This document shows, piece after piece, positions 30,428-45,200 of a DNA stretch of 64,000 nt (positions are counted from its first letter, which is position 1; each line of letters opens with the position of its first letter). The translations under genes were made by a program, and so were the position numbers. This DNA is from Polychytrium aggregatum. Its lineage: Eukaryota > Chytridiomycota > Chytridiomycetes > Polychytriales. The notes under the pieces were generated by a model. That model was not told where the DNA came from, ran no database searches, and worked only from the letters and a program-made list of their open reading frames with translations. The stretch is taken from contig NW_026516315.1 of NCBI RefSeq assembly GCF_025602895.1, positions 86,515-150,514 of the forward strand, written 5' to 3'.

Positions 30428-33400
30428 ATGGAGCCCAATCCCAGGAGAGCAGCTTCATCCGATAGCTCGACAGCGAGACCAACGATTCAGCCGATTCGCC
30501 TCAGCGATCCGCAGTATCCCGCCCCCGAAATCCGAATCGCTCAGCCGCCGTCTCGTCCAGCGGTCAACCTGAGCAGAGCCAGACGAGCCCCCATTCCCGG
30601 CGCATCTACTGCTGTGCCAGCCGCCGCTGCCCCGCTTCAATTCATTCCCCCAAGTTCCGTCAATGGCTCCCACACCCATAGCCATGCTCCCGGCTCTCTG
30701 CCAGAGGCAGGCATTCATCCCCCTCACACCTATCATCAATATTCATCATCACACCATCCGCACTTTGCCCATCACCTCCATCGATCCCAAGGCAATCCCG
30801 CCGGCGATGTCCGTGGAGATGCATCCCACCATCACTCGGCTCCAGTCTTTCCATTGTCGTCGGCTTCATCCGCCCAGCGACGCCTTCCATCCGGCAGGCA
30901 TCCCAAGGTGCGTAAGGTTGCCCATCTGACACTGCCGGATGCACCCACTCCCTACCGAGAGAACATCTACCAACCGACCGAGTCTCTCCCGACTCTGCGG
31001 TCTGCTCAGGGCTCCGAGAGGACTCGCATGCCGCACGACCAGGAAGCCGCCCTCTCTGCTCGCCATTCGCGATCTCTGCATCCGGCCGCTGCAGCCCGCT
31101 CGCCTCTGGAACCCGAGCAACCTCCCTCGGCATTGGGTCGACCCCAGTCTGCCGCCAGTGCATCCGCTAGTGCATCAGCCAGCATCCATTCACACTCGCT
31201 CGCCCAAGCACGTATGGGCTCAGTTGATCCTATGGCTTCCAACACCCCACCGGCCAACCTGCGATTTACCCGACCCACACGGCCGTCAATCCAAACCGAT
31301 CGGACCAGAGCCGCGGCCCTTCAGCACCAGTCCGTTGTCTCTCCCCAGGAGGCCCAAGAGAATCTGCGGCAGCTGAGGGAGCTGCTTCAGAACGAACTCA
31401 CCTCCACACTGCATCCGACTTCCACCAACCGACATGCTGGTACACAGCCGCCGCAACGCTCTGTTCCAACGGCGCCCGAGCCCTCGACCAGCGCCTCGGC
31501 CGGATCCGCCAAACACAAGCCTTACGATCCAGAGGCGGTTCGTGCGTACATGCAGCGGAAGCTTGCGGAACGGGAGCGACTGAAACGCCAGATGGAAGAA
31601 GAGCGACTGGAGCGCGAAAGGCAGAAACGAGCCAAGCTCGAGCAGCTGCAGAACTACCGGCGAATGCAGCGGAAGGCCCCGAGTGTGCCGCAAAAACCTG
31701 ACCCGGCCTCGGCTATGTCGCTGTCTCCACGGATCAGCGGGCTGGGCTCGGCATCGGCAGAGCGGCTGGCATCTCATGGCGACTTTGACTTTGACGACAC
31801 CAACGAGAACCATGGCGATCTGTACCCGGAGCTTGGTCCAGAGACTGAGTTTAGGGACGGCATCTTCGATACTATGGCTTTGGACGACAGCGATTTCGAT
31901 TCCGAGGTTCTCTCTCACAGCCCATTCCCCCAGCAAGTCCCTCAGCAGGTTCCCCAGAACATGGCCTCGCAGTCGCTTCGCTCGCACGTCGAGTCCGTCG
32001 ATATTGCCAACGGACCACACCGGAGTATATCGCGGCGGCAGCAAATGGTATCTGCGGAAAGCGAGTCTGTCGGCGCCAAGTACACGTATCGAGAGACAGC
32101 AGTGCGCCCTGATGCTGGAACTTCTGGATATCGAGCGCCATCAGCACACAGCAGCGCTGAGGGCACTGGGACTCATCCCTTCCGAGTTCCCACCCAAACG
32201 GCACCCGCAACTGAGCGAAAACCTGTGCCGCCGACCGTCGCAGACAACAAGGCGCTCCTGAAGAACTCCTATGACCGCCTGGATGCCCTCTTGCGGACGG
32301 CCGAGACAGTACAGAGCCAGCTCTCGGCGCTGAGCGGCCGAGCAAGCTACCAGCGACGCTCTCCTCCGGCCGAAGTTGCGGGGATTCGGGAACAGCCTTC
32401 TGTTGCTCGAGTCGAGCCGTCGCCGCCCCCACGTCCACCATCGCCATACAACCAGTATCCTGCCCGCACCGAGTCGCCCAGGTCATATTCCCCGCCGCCC
32501 AAGCGGCCCCTCTCTGCTGCAAGCTCGTACTCGAACATGTCCCAGGGCGATGAGGCCTTCGCGGACATTGGCGTCGGCTCCTTCCGCGCCTTCACCAAGC
32601 ACTATGCCGAGCGCCGCAAGTCCATGAGTAGCATCGGCACAGCTCCCGACGCCGATGCAGCTGCCGAAGCTTTCGAGATCCAAAAGTCTGCGCGGCATGT
32701 CCCTGATCAAAGCATGGCGTCCCTGGACGATCATGATGGCGATTCGGAGCTCGAGTCGTCGCTCTATGACGTGAGCTATTCGAAGGAGCACGAGTATGCG
32801 CTCCTCGACCGTCCAGGATCCTCCCGCCCAAGCTTCCTTGATCTGGCGGAGCGCACACCCCCTCGCTCCAAGCCGTCCCTGCACGACTTGGTGCGTGCCC
32901 ACGATATCTATGCGCCAAGACCGGCCTCGCCTCGGCACACCTCTGGAGATCCCTACAGCACCATCAACATATTCGAGCGCAAGTATCGGCAGCAATCGCA
33001 TCGGCGGTCGTCTCAGTCAAAGGAGCCGCTGAAGGCCCTCCCGGATGGATACCCGGCACTGCCAAGCGGCACTGCGTCCCCGGCGCTGTCCAGCATATCC
33101 GACATCCATGATGCCTTTGAGGCCTCCACCGGCAGTGTATTGGTGAAGGCAGACGAGCTCCAAGTCGATCCTGATCACGGCCTGGGTGCGGACGCTGCCA
33201 GACTCCAGGGCCCGGTTCCCGGCCGCTTCAGCTTCCCCGCGAGCGCAGATGTCCCAACCGAGAGCTGGATTCGAGACTCTGTCAACGAAAGCGTCATTGA
33301 GGCGTCCATGCCTTCCATCGTATCCGAGATTGAGCATGTCGGCAGCAAGCCGGCTGTGGGTGTGCCCATCGGAACGAATGTGCAGCCGCCAGTGACCCGT

Positions 33401-36400
33401 CGCCCTGTGGCCACCGAGCAATCGATGCACACCACCGCGACATCGCGCAGTGACCAGGCTTCCGGCCGTGACCCCACCACCAGCACCTTTGACTCTGAGA
33501 CCACTTCATCTCGGACACCGTCCGGCACAAGCTACTCGGAGCCTTCACAGTATGGTCGCGGTTTCCACCACCATCAGCAGCAGCAGCACCATCACCACCA
33601 TCAGCAGCCGCAACAACAGCATTCTTCGCATGCCCATCTCAATGCTGGTCTGCGACTTTCCCCTCGGTCGCTGTCACGAAAGTGAGTGAGGTGGCACAAC
33701 TAACTCCACGATGCCCCGCTGACGCCCGTGGCAGACAGCACCAGCACCAGCAGATTGCTGCTCAAGTCATGTACCAGTCCTCGTTCTGACTCCGTTCCTT
33801 CGACGTGACACAGGTTGATGGCCGAAATCCGTGTGCTCGAAGTCATCGAGGAGTCTCGCGTCCAGCTCGAACAGCTGGATCATTATCGCGGCGTCACAAT
33901 CGCACAGCAGGAAACAGTCGCGTATGTTAACAAAACGTCCTCGCCAGCTCTCGCAGCTTGGCCTGGCATCGGTGCTGTTGCTTTCAGCTGGCATTTTGAT
34001 ATCGCTGACCAAGTCGCCTGTGCCTCTGCCCTCCTTTCAAACCCACATCGCAGGCTTTCTCAGCTCATGCTTGATCGCCAACGGCGCCATGAGATGGATC
34101 TAAAGTTGGCACAACTTGACCGCGAGCGGCAGGAGGAACAGCACCGCAGTCGTCGCGTGCCGTCACCACCCCAGGGGCATGACCACGAGTACAGCTCAGC
34201 ATCGTTCGAAGACATATCCTCGCTTGGCTCGTCAGAGGGAAGTTCCGATACAGCCACACCTGATCTCGATCGGTACAAAGTTGCCCCGGGGCGGTCGCCA
34301 GATCCCCGGCTCGACGCTGTCGACGCAGATATTGCGGAGGAGATTGGTCAAGACACAGCACAGGTGTGTATCGTCGGATGCCTATATGCTGGAACGGGTT
34401 CTCATTGACCTTTGTCTCTCGCTTGCATGTGCCAGGACGAGTCTGTTGTGTACATCGAGCCAGTCTCGGAAGCTGTGGTAAGCTGGGAAAGCGGTGGTGT
34501 CCGAGTGCCTCGATCTCAGCTGGATTGGTATCGGCGCTGTCTGTCCGCTGCGACGACTCACCAAGCCAGCTATACACTTGATGTGTGGTTGTTTGATCCA
34601 GATCGAAGATGAGAGCAGCGCGCCGGAGATGATGGAAGTGGACGAGCACCAAGTAGGTTACGGGGAGCATCGATCGCTTTGTGATGTACAACGCATCATC
34701 CGAGCGGCACACTGTGAAAGAGAGGCCCGACCATACCGATAGCCACTGACCGAGCGTCTGGATCAGGCCGCAGACGACCAACGCACTCGATTGCACCACG
34801 ATACCACGTCTCTCTCGGTAAGTCCACGGACAAATGGCCACAACAGACACTGCATCAGGCGATCACGCCGATCGACATTTGCTAATTTAAGCACGTGTGC
34901 TCGGTCTATGCAATCACCGTTGTGGACCCGGCAGGCCAGCGGCAATTTGGCGATGGAGCTGAAGCGGCGCGAGTTGGTGCTTGAGGAGCGGCTCAAGGCC
35001 GAGCTGCACGCCATTCAGCTCGATCGACAGCGTCATGCCACGGATCCAAGACACGACGACTTGGGCCACAGTCTGGTATGATATGGGTGCTTGTGGGATC
35101 GTCTGTGCATAGCACGATCCAATGCTGCCCGAACAGTCAATCGGCACATCCTCATCTGATCAAACATTTGACCGTCCCTCTCGCAGGAGCATGCGCTTTA
35201 TATGCAGTATGCGGCGGAGAAGGCCGAGATCGCCCTGAAGTGGAATGCGGTGCGTTGCCTGAACGGTTGTTGCCTGCGGGATGCCGAGTGCTTGTTGATG
35301 TCGGCCGAGTATCGAGCATGTCAAGTCGACCGCTCCACCTGTGCCGCTGGTGCATGAGGCGCTTACCGCTGTTCGATCGCTCAACAGGCCCTTCGAGAAG
35401 AGCGTCAAGAGAAATCTGCGATTGCTACTGCCGAACAGCTCACTGCACAGCATGCATCTGCCCCGGAGTCGGTCTTGGAACCCATCACAAGCGGCGTGGA
35501 CGTGGCCGAGCCCTCGGAACGCACCCAGCCAGCCGAGTGCGTCAAGGGCCCTGTGGCCGATTTCGGCATCACCCCCGTGGACGAAGCCATCAATCTGATC
35601 GCCACTCTGAACAAACAAGGGCACGACTTTCGTGTCCCGATACCGCCGCCACTCTCGATGCCTGGGACAGAGTTTAGCAAGCAGACGAGTCACGGTTCAT
35701 CGGCCTTGCCAGCAGATGCGGCTCAGAGTCCCTTGCCTGGGTCGCCGATCCAAAGCGCCGATGCCGGCGCGCTCTCGTACCGTCCTGAAGAGTCATTTAT
35801 GTCGATCGAGGAGGACGTCCCTCTGGATCTGGGCTCCGTCGAGATCGATGCGGAACGTGTCTCTGCACAAACGGCACAGTCGCTGATGAGTACGGAGGAG
35901 CCGGTTGTCTCTGTCACCGAGACCTCGTTCCAGGCGGGTCGCTCTGCTCCACCACCTGCAATAGCTGCGTTTGGCCGCGAGAGCGATTCGGACTCGTCGC
36001 TGCTTCGAGGAAAAATCGAACTCGCCCGGCAGACAGTGCAGTCGGATGCCATCGAGCGGAAGAAGGCAAAGTTGGCCGAGTCGCGGAAGCTTGCTGAAGG
36101 CCTGCTTGAGGAGCGACTCAATCAAGATAGGCAGCGACGAGAACTAAAACGCGAAACGAAAGAGATCAGTCGCCTCCTGGACAAGATCCTGAGCCCAGCT
36201 CCGCTGCATCAAGGCACGGAGAGTAGGTCTGTGTCGGCCGAGGTGCCTGGAGCCGCAGCACACAGCATCCAGGCTCCAGCCGAAGGATTCGCCATTGCGA
36301 GTCTTCAGGGCCAACTCACCGCCTCCAAGTACACACCTGTCGTCGCCCGCGCCGACACGGCAGTCAAACCGATTCCCACTTCTGGGAGCGTGTCTCAAGA

Positions 36401-39400
36401 TCACCATCGCCATGCGAGCATTCCTGAAAGCATTGACTTTGTGAGCGATGCTGCAGAAAGTCTCGGGTCTATAGCTGAGAGCGTCGTTGTCGAGTCCGAG
36501 ATCGCGACGCCGGTCGCCCTTCAGCCCTCCGAGCAACCGGTGCATATCCAGCACGATCCAACGGCAGTCACCCTTTCCGCGATACAACCACCCGACCAGT
36601 CAACTGCACCCGAGGTCGCTACCGACGAAATCATCGAAGAGCAGTCAGCCCAGCCGATTTCATCCGTCGCCAGCTCCGGTGTTCCGCTCTCAGCCAGAGA
36701 CTCTGCAAGATTCGGTGCTTCGTTGCTGGAAGCGCCTGTTGGTGGCATGGCGTCAGACGGACGACCGGCAGAAATCGTCAGCCAAGTCCAGCATCCCGAT
36801 CTACAGTACACAAGCATTGTCGCCGACACCGAACCCCAGTACCCAACTGATTTTGAAGATTTCGAGAAATCCGCTGCAGCGGAAGAACAGGAGGACAGTC
36901 TGTCACTGGAAGGCGAGTGCACACATCTCTCGCTCGCTCGTTGTGTCTATGAGACAGTTTCGGATCGCCATTGTTTGGCGAGGGCGATATCACTGATAAC
37001 ACTTCTCCCGGCTCTGCCTTTCCATATGCAGATTTAGAAATCAAGACCCGGATCCTGGCCCTCCAAAAGGAGGTGCTGCTCAAACGAAAGCAAGCCGATG
37101 AGCTGCTCCAAAAGAAGCAGCTGCAGCGAACACTTGCCAAGCAAAAGATGTATGAAGCGGAGCTGAAGCTCAAGAGCGAGCTCAGTTTGCTTGACCACTT
37201 TATCGAGAAAACCTCGACCGAGATTGACCATCTGGGCGGCCCATCGAAATCGATTGACCAGCTGCCTCCATTTGATATCAACGACGTCAAGCGCACGGGC
37301 AAGGCAAAGTCCAGCGTGAGCCCAGGCCCAAATGTCCCACAGGTCGGCTCTGCTTCTCAAACACCAGCCAGTCATTCTACTCATCCCATCGACGCCGAAC
37401 CCAGAGCTATGTCGCCGCGTGTTCCCGACACCTTGCCGGCGAGTGAGTACGCGGCCAAGACATCTCCGCCCCCAGAAGAAAGCTTGATCGAAGAGCATAT
37501 CTCCCAGGCAAACTCGGTGGACATGTCCGCGGCCGACTCGATCAGCAGCTTCCATGTTGATGTCCGCGAACCGATCATCCCAGACGATCGGGCTGACGCA
37601 GTTTCCCGAACAGCGGCCGACGCGCCCGGCGCTGACGTGGATATGAATGAAGTCGAAGAAAGCATTGTGTCGACACCTGCGACCGACAACAGTCAGGTGG
37701 ATCGGATGTCCCTGGAACAACCCGTGCCAACGACCATTGAGCATGCTGCCAAAGCTCTTGCAATCGGATCAGCAGCACCTGTCGACGGATCGATGGACCT
37801 CTCGATGCCGGAAGAGCATGCCGAGGTCTCGGTGGCCTACTCTGACGATGCCTTCGAATCACTCGATCTTCGGCCTGACGACTCGGAGCAGGCTTACCAA
37901 GCATCACAGACACCAACTAATATCCCGAACCATCAGCCTGTCGAGCAACCTTCTGTGGATCGACTCAGGAAGTCAAAGACCCCACATGATCCCCAGCAGC
38001 CGGAAACCAGTACTGTCCTCGTCAGCGAGGTCTCAGAGGATATTCAGGAAGATATCGTGCCCGAAGAACCCAGGTGCGAGAGTCAAGACGATATCGCTCT
38101 CGAGGGATCCGGACACCTTGAGTTGCAGGCGGCGCAGAATGTCGCCGAGATTTCGTCGGAGATGGCGCAGGATGCTGTCCGTCGGCGCGACTCCGATGCT
38201 GTCTCCCAGCCGGCCTCTCAGAGCAGCCTGAAAGATGCAGCATTGAGCGACAACGATGCAGCCGCTGGGTCGCATCCACCCATCACAGCCAAAGTCGAAG
38301 CGTTGCCCTCAAGCCATGTGCCAATGGACGAGTACCCCGAGTTGTTTGAAACTGATCACATCTCTGAAGAAATTGAGGGCCGCTCGGAAGGGGCCATTGC
38401 TGAACAAGCCCTGACCATCGATCAGCCGCTTGAGCCCGCTACAGGCACCTCACAACTAGCTTCTGCCCCTGCTTCCAATGAGCCCGAACCACATCTCCGA
38501 GCGGGCGATCTTGACGCAGATACTGTCGATGAGGTCCAGAGCGCTCCAATTGACTCGCAGATGTTGTCATCCTGTGATCAACGGGCAGCCGAGCCAGCGC
38601 ATGGCAAGGAAGCTGAAGATATGGACCACGCCATGGGACAAGAAGCTGAAGACCAACGGCTCGACACATTCTCACAGCCACTGATTCGAGATGTGGACCT
38701 TTCCGAGATGGCTCAACCCATTCGATTGAATGGGAGACCAACAACCGCCGTACACCCCTCAGACCAGACACCTGCTGATTCGCCGACAGAGAAGAGCCTC
38801 TTCAGCGATCAAGATCTCGCACCGGTGCCACTGGGGTCGGAACTTGAGAGTGTCATTCCCAATGAGTCCTATTTGCCAGCACCACCTAAGGACCTTGTCG
38901 ACGACAACATTGAAGAAATCATTTCGGAAAAGCCTTTCGACAGCAGCCTTGAGCTCGAGAACGATACGAATCGCAAGGTCGTGTCATCTGAGTTGACAAG
39001 CGAAGCTCGGTACATCTCTGGATTATCGACCGAATCGCTCATAAGTATCCGTGAGCACCTCGCGATCCCAACTGAGGAGTTGGACCAAGCGCCCGGCAAA
39101 GAACTGGCCCAAGTGCTGACCGAAGCGGCCTCAAATGTATGGCCTGACATGCCGAGTGAAGCAATAGCCGAGAAGCCAGCAGGTGGACTGCCAGCAGAAT
39201 CGCAGGGCGTGGCACTCTCTAAACCTGAAACGAGGCCAGGCGTAAACAGCACGAATAGGCTTGGCTCAAAGTCACCCAACGAACCCCTTGATGTTTGGGA
39301 CACCCATGACGAGCCTCTCATGGTGAAGGCGTTTGATAAACCGAAGACCGAACCGGCAGGCCTGGGCTTGGATAGCAAACACGAACGGGATGAGGAAGGG

Positions 39401-40548
39401 ATTCCTGCCGTACACATGCCAGCTACTGAGATCCAGAGCGCAATGGCACTGCAAATCAACGCCGACCATCGGAACGAGCAAATGGCCGAGCACATCTGCG
39501 ATGTTATCTTTGAGCCGCTACTAGACGGATCCGTTGAAGGTATGTGCTTTTCGAGGCTCTCTGTCATGCGTCTTGTCGGAACAGCCGCTAATCCAGTCTT
39601 CACACAGCTATGCTGAAACTACGGCATCATGTCGCTGCGACCGGCAATGTTGCCCGCGATAACTCGGCTGCAGAGCAGCAGTTGGCCCTCGACGCGCGAC
39701 CAGAACAACCGCAGTCTCAAGCCCAATATAACGAGTCAGTTGTCGACATCATCACGGATATGATCCTCGCCGATATACTGAAGGATCCGGCGTTGGATGC
39801 TCTGTCCAAAAATCAAGACGCTCCGGCAGCTGAAACGGCAACTGTGCAAGGGCAATCCGCACCCCCGACCGAGTATATTCAAACAGAGACCCAACCTATC
39901 GAATCAGAAGGGGAGCAGCCCGTGGCGTTGCCAGAAGCAATCGTACTGAAACCAACAGTCGAAGCGCACACGACTATCGTCGAGCCACGGCCACCCAGCG
40001 AGCCAACCGAGGAAGCAGCATCACTCACCCCGGAATATGCCCTGGGTGTCGTTGACTTGATTCTGAAAGAATACGAAGCCCACAAGGCCTCGGTATCGAA
40101 GCAGCAAGGCGTCACTCCGGCGTTGCATTCGACGTATATCTCGCGGCGATTCATGCGCACGCTGAGCCAGAGCACGCCTTTCCGCAACCCAATCTTCAAC
40201 CAACTCGTTGTTGACGCCTTCAACCAGGCGACGAAGGAAATGGCACCGTTCACCAACCAAAGCATCAGTCAACTCCTTATCTGCCACAAAACGGCAGTTA
40301 CCGCAAGCACGAGCACCGACATCCAAAACGTAAAGAGCATCATTGTGGACTGGATGCTATACTCGAAGGAGTATGGGGAGAATTTGGATGCGCTACTGAT
40401 CAAAGAAGTCAAGGTGCAGGAGCGGCGGTGGCTCAATACCGATCTGATGGCACCGCTCGTCAAGGAGCAATGTGCAGAGAGCATTTGGCAGCGTCTGCTC
40501 GAGGACACTGTCGCCTGCGTCCGACGCACCACTCAAGCCAAGTGGTAG
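30428..40548 (+). CDS. CEP350: CEP350-like centrosomal/basal-body giant protein
   Basis: Twelve exons, 3009 aa, close to the roughly 3100 aa of human CEP350: 30428..33681, 33735..33770, 33814..33921, 34054..34363, 34436..34477, 34602..34652, 34767..34817, 34935..35075, 35187..35249, 35388..36912, 37032..39539, 39608..40548; all phases close. Mostly disordered and acidic, with a basic coiled coil after YDPEAVRAYMQRKLAERER (about residue 370). The most diagnostic segment spans 33814-34100: AEIRVLEVIEESRVQLEQL, then GVTIAQQETVA, then DRQRRHEMDLKLAQLD, a pattern I recall from CEP350. Further coiled coils follow at 36000 and 37040. The C-terminal about 200 aa form a helical domain. No CAP-Gly domain was seen. 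CEP350 anchors microtubules and FOP at centrioles. The intron at 36913 begins GCGAGT (GC-AG). A His/Gln run is encoded near 33570-33625. Confidence 0.7.
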
Positions 40549-42281
40549 AAGGCAGCTTCACAATCCGCCCTGTTTGAAAGACGACAGTCCGGAACACGGA
40601 TGGGTTGGATAATATTGTTCGGCCGCTTGGTTGAATGGCGTTGATGGGCACTCACACGGTTATGATGTGCTGGGTTGGTGGGATATGGGCGGCAGATATT
40701 GGGCTTGACACTATGGAGCAGAGATAATAATACCGACTTGGTCGTATGTGTATCCCCAGCCTTGGACTGTACGAGATGCGCCGAATCTATGCTCGATCCA
40801 GCGGGTGTCTCGCATTGGATCGTCTTGGAGCCTGGTCCACTCATGTACAACACCAGCACAACACCAGCACAACACCAGCATAACATCTGTACTCAACGAA
40901 GCCACCACGACCTGTTCTTGCATCCCGCTCGACACCAGCACTCGTCCCTGCCAGTTAGTTGCACCCTGGATCGCACTGACTCCCTTTACTCCATCTGGAC
41001 ACCCCGACTGTCTCTCCATCCACACCCAGTCCACATTCTCGATCCAGCTCGAGACCAGCAACCCCTCTGACCAGCTGTTCCCCAGCACCACACCAGCCAC
41101 ATCATTGGTGCTGGTGACCGAGATGCATCCACCCCCTGACAGCGCCCACCTGACAGCCACAATCCTCGACAACACAATCCTCGACAACACAACCCCTGGC
41201 GGCCACAACCCCTGTCGTCCAACTCTGGCCACATCAACCCAAGCCCCCGCCAGCACGTTGCTGTCTCGCGGCCAGCACAAACATCAACACCCAGGACACA
41301 CCAGCAGCCCAAGCAGCGCCCTGTGCCGAGCACCAACTACACCGGCATTGGCCCAACTCTATCGACCACTGCCGACCACTCCTCTCCACCCCTCCCCCTG
41401 AATCCAGCTGACACCACAAATGCACATCCACCCCCCACATCCTCGTGCATCGCACCGCCGGGGATTGTGGGCTGAGTCGGGTGCAGTTGCATCCATGCCT
41501 GGCACCTCCCAGCGATCCAACATCCACCCCCTTTTGTTGACGATCGGGTGCCTGCTCTCCCCGACATACCCGTGCGATCTCGCCGTCGGGCGACAACAGC
41601 ACCAACAACTGGACCCTTGCATGCCACTGTTGGCGCCTTCCGCCCGGCAGGTGCCTCGGCTGCCCGCTTTGAAGCAGGCAGTCGTCTGAGCCCAGGAATA
41701 GCCGGTGCTGGCGCATAACGCTTCGCTCGCATGCCTCTTGCTGGGCTGGGCTGAGCACTCGATGCCTTGGGCAATCAGCGATCATCTGCCGCATATAGCA
41801 GACCCGCTTGGCTGTTTGTGCTGGGCCGTCTGAGTGCGGCCGCCATATATCACGGTGCGCTCCCTGCGGGCCAGCGGGCCTGTGAGTCAGAGACTGGCTC
41901 CGGCCATGGGCATTCTTCGGTTGAACCGGAGTAACTGCACAGCGACAACTGGACCGAGTATCGCCATCCCCAGCCGATCCCGCGCCAACTGCCCTGCAAA
42001 CGAGGCTGCGCTGTAAGCCCGCCGACTCTCTGTCGTCTGCGATGCTGTCGATGCTGTTGTGCGGTGTGCTGACTGTGAGTCTTGGGCTGCCAGGCTGATT
42101 GCTGGCTGGCTGGCTGACTGGCTGGGCGGGTGTACCGCAAAACTGGCTACGGTGCAGGCCGCTTCCGACACCTGCATTTCTGAGCAAATCCTCGCGTTTC
42201 GCAGCGCTGGCGAGACTCGCCCTCAGGCCTCGTCCCAGAGCCCTCCTCTTCCATCTTGCTGCCCTCCAGACCGGATCCAGC
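40549..42281. other. Intergenic region upstream of the Zn2Cys6 regulator
   Basis: No gene recognised in 1.7 kb. It contains an ACAACACCAGC repeat (about 40847-40884), a duplicated AATCCTCGACAACAC (about 41161-41190) and long compositionally open frames on the minus strand (41234-42448), which have no domain. Confidence 0.5.
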
Positions 42282-45200
42282 ATGGACCCACCGGGTCCTC
42301 CCAAGCCCGCCCCCACCCCGAAAACCAAGCGGGCGTGCGATGGTATGTGCCGATCCCATCTGCCCCCAGATCGCTCCCGGCCCCGTTGCCGATATGTCCG
42401 TCGACTGCCAAACGCCCAGATTAGCCGCGAGTCGCCGCTCACAACCACACGCCTGCATCTGCATCTGCATCTGCACAGTCTGCCGCATCAAGCGGGTCAA
42501 GTGCATCGGCGAATACCCATGCGAAGCCTGTCGGGCAAGCGGAATCCTCTGCAGTGAGTATCGAGCGGGCGAGCAGCCTCACTCCATCCCATCGATCGCG
42601 ATGCGACGACGTCAACCCAGGTGTCTGGCTCTGGGCCCTCGCAATCACTGCTCACGACGTGCAGCTGCATCGAGTTGCAGGCACCAGCCAGACATCTTCC
42701 TCATACTGTGCACATCTCCATGCTGGCCTGCGTCCCCGCTGATCCGCATGCCTGCTTGCTCTCCAGCCTACTACACTCCTCCGAGGAAACGCGGACCGCA
42801 GAAGACTCGCCATCACCCAGCTGCAGGAGACTCGTCCAACTCGTGGATCAGCGCGACGGCCTCCAATTTGCCGGATATCAAAGCCCTTCGATCCGAGTCT
42901 TTGATGCAGCCTTGGCAGATTGGCTCGCACAGGACGCCGTGGCTGCTCCCGATCGATCGACGCCGTTTGGCCATGGTGCGCCTCCATGCCGATCGCACTC
43001 GCTTGGCTCGACCAAGGACAAAGCAGAGGATGTAAAACTAACCACCCGCCGTCTTCGCAACGGAATCATCAACCGATGCAGGGGCAAAACACCCTCGGCA
43101 TTTACTGGGGTATGTGACCGACTGCTGATGCTGCAGATGGTGCTGCGGCGGATGGACCAAGCCTGCGCTGCACGGACGGCGTCGGCCTCTGGGGCAGATC
43201 AGCATCAGCATCAGCATCAGCATCAGCATCGGCATCGACATCGGCTTGCTGTGGCAGAATGAATACTGGTGGGAGTGGGTGTGGCGCCGGCTGCCTGATG
43301 TGCACCGCGAGTTGCCATGGCGACCAGGAAGCCGTGATCGCTGGAGCCGACCACTCACCCGACTTGCTTTTGTCCTGGCCCGCTCCGACCACCAATGCCG
43401 TCTCGCCGTCGCGATCCATCACGCTCGGCATCATTGGGCGGCACTCCAACGTGCTGATCGGATACCGCCCCTGGCTGCCACCCGGAATCGTGCTCGTCGA
43501 TCTGGCATCGGACCTGCCTGACCCGATCCACACCGACAACTATCCAATCGATGCCGCTGGACTCACCGCTCGCTCGCACAGTCAAGAGCACGACCAGCAA
43601 CTCGGCAGTGCTCATGGGGGCAACTGCCATGGGCGGAGCCACCCTCGTCGACAGCGTTCCTTGGTCTGCACGAGGAGCCATCGACATTGACTCTGACATC
43701 GCATGCCGTCCGACGGGCAAGCCCGAGGCACCGACATCCGAGGTCCTTCCATTCCCACTAAATGCCACCGGGCAGATCACTGGGATGTTCTTTGAGCACC
43801 TCGGACTGACAATGGACTTTGTCGACCCGGCTGCGTTCCGCGCCGAGCTGGCCAGGGAACGCTACTCCGAGGTACAGACGATTCTGGACAGGGCGACAGC
43901 GGGTGGTTTGGACGACGATTCGCAGGAGGAGACGGAGACTGAGGTCGTGGGGATAGGTGTGTGATTGGCGAGCCAGACAGTAGCAAGTCGCTCTGATCGA
44001 TGCCCGCCGGATGCTGTGCATGGTCGCGATGCAGAAGTCGTCGATGACACCGAGCACACATCTGGCCATATGGAGGCAACGGCGGCCGCTCTGAACAGCA
44101 AGGCGATCCAGAGGACGACCAGAGCACGGCATCGATGCTGTGGAACGAATCAGGATGGCATTGTGGATCTGGATGGCGTCGCTGTCTCGGTGATCGGTCG
44201 GGAGCCAATCGACAGCCGCAACGTCCTCGACTGCCTCTCCCACAAGCCCACCCATGTCTCCATCTGCCTCGCCATGCGCCTCGATTCCCGAGCAGACACT
44301 GACGACTCGCCACTCTCTTGCATCTCCAATCCACACGCACACTCAAGCCCTTCCTGTTCCTCGTCTGGTCCATGTGTCTGGCGGTCGCTCACGACGACCG
44401 TCTCAGCGCATCCCTCGGCCTCTCGGCCCCCGCCCACACCCGGAAAGCCTTGGCCGACCAGTGCCGCATCTACACCCAGCGACTCCACGACCACCCGTGT
44501 CTGCAAGTCTTGCAAGCCGTGGTCATCATCTGTGGAACGAGTCTGTCGACTGGATCCGGCGCCAGCACCGGCCACACCTACTACACAGGTAACACACTCT
44601 GCTGATCATTGGATCCTGGCTCGCGATGCCTCGCTGTTCGTGGGAGTGACTCGATCCCCATCATGCAGGGCTCGCCTGGAACATGGCCCAGGATCTCGGG
44701 CTACATCTCAGTCTCGACAGCCACGGCAGTTGGACTGCTCCGGGTCCGCACCACACAGGATCGGCCCTGAGTCACCCATCCGAGACCCCACTGCCACAAG
44801 CACCCACGGCATCCGCCTCTTCGCAGTCTGCACGCCCCAACCCAGAATGCCAGTCACTATCCATTCCCATGGCACGATCTGGAACGACAAGCCGTGTGTC
44901 CTCGGAGCTGCGATATCGCCGGATGACGCTTCTCGCCCTGATTCTGTTTGATCGTCTCGGAGCTCTGATGGCTGGGCGATGCCCGGTCATTCCCGACGAT
45001 GGTAAGGACGCAGCCGCCCGACACCGAGCGCCATCTGGTCTGCGAGCAACCACAGAGCCCCCATCCTGCCTCGTCGCCGTCGCTTGGGTCTCTGTGGCAG
45101 CATTCCCCTGCACCGTTCCCCCTGAAACGCAGCGCCTCAAGGGATCGTCGCGTTGTGACACCACCCCGTGAGGCGCATGCGCCACGCCACACGGCCCTGG

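Noticed and set aside
41234-42448. 404-codon minus-strand frame upstream of the Zn2Cys6 gene
   Set aside because: Arg/Gly/Ser-rich without any motif, and it overlaps the first exon of the regulator on the opposite strand.
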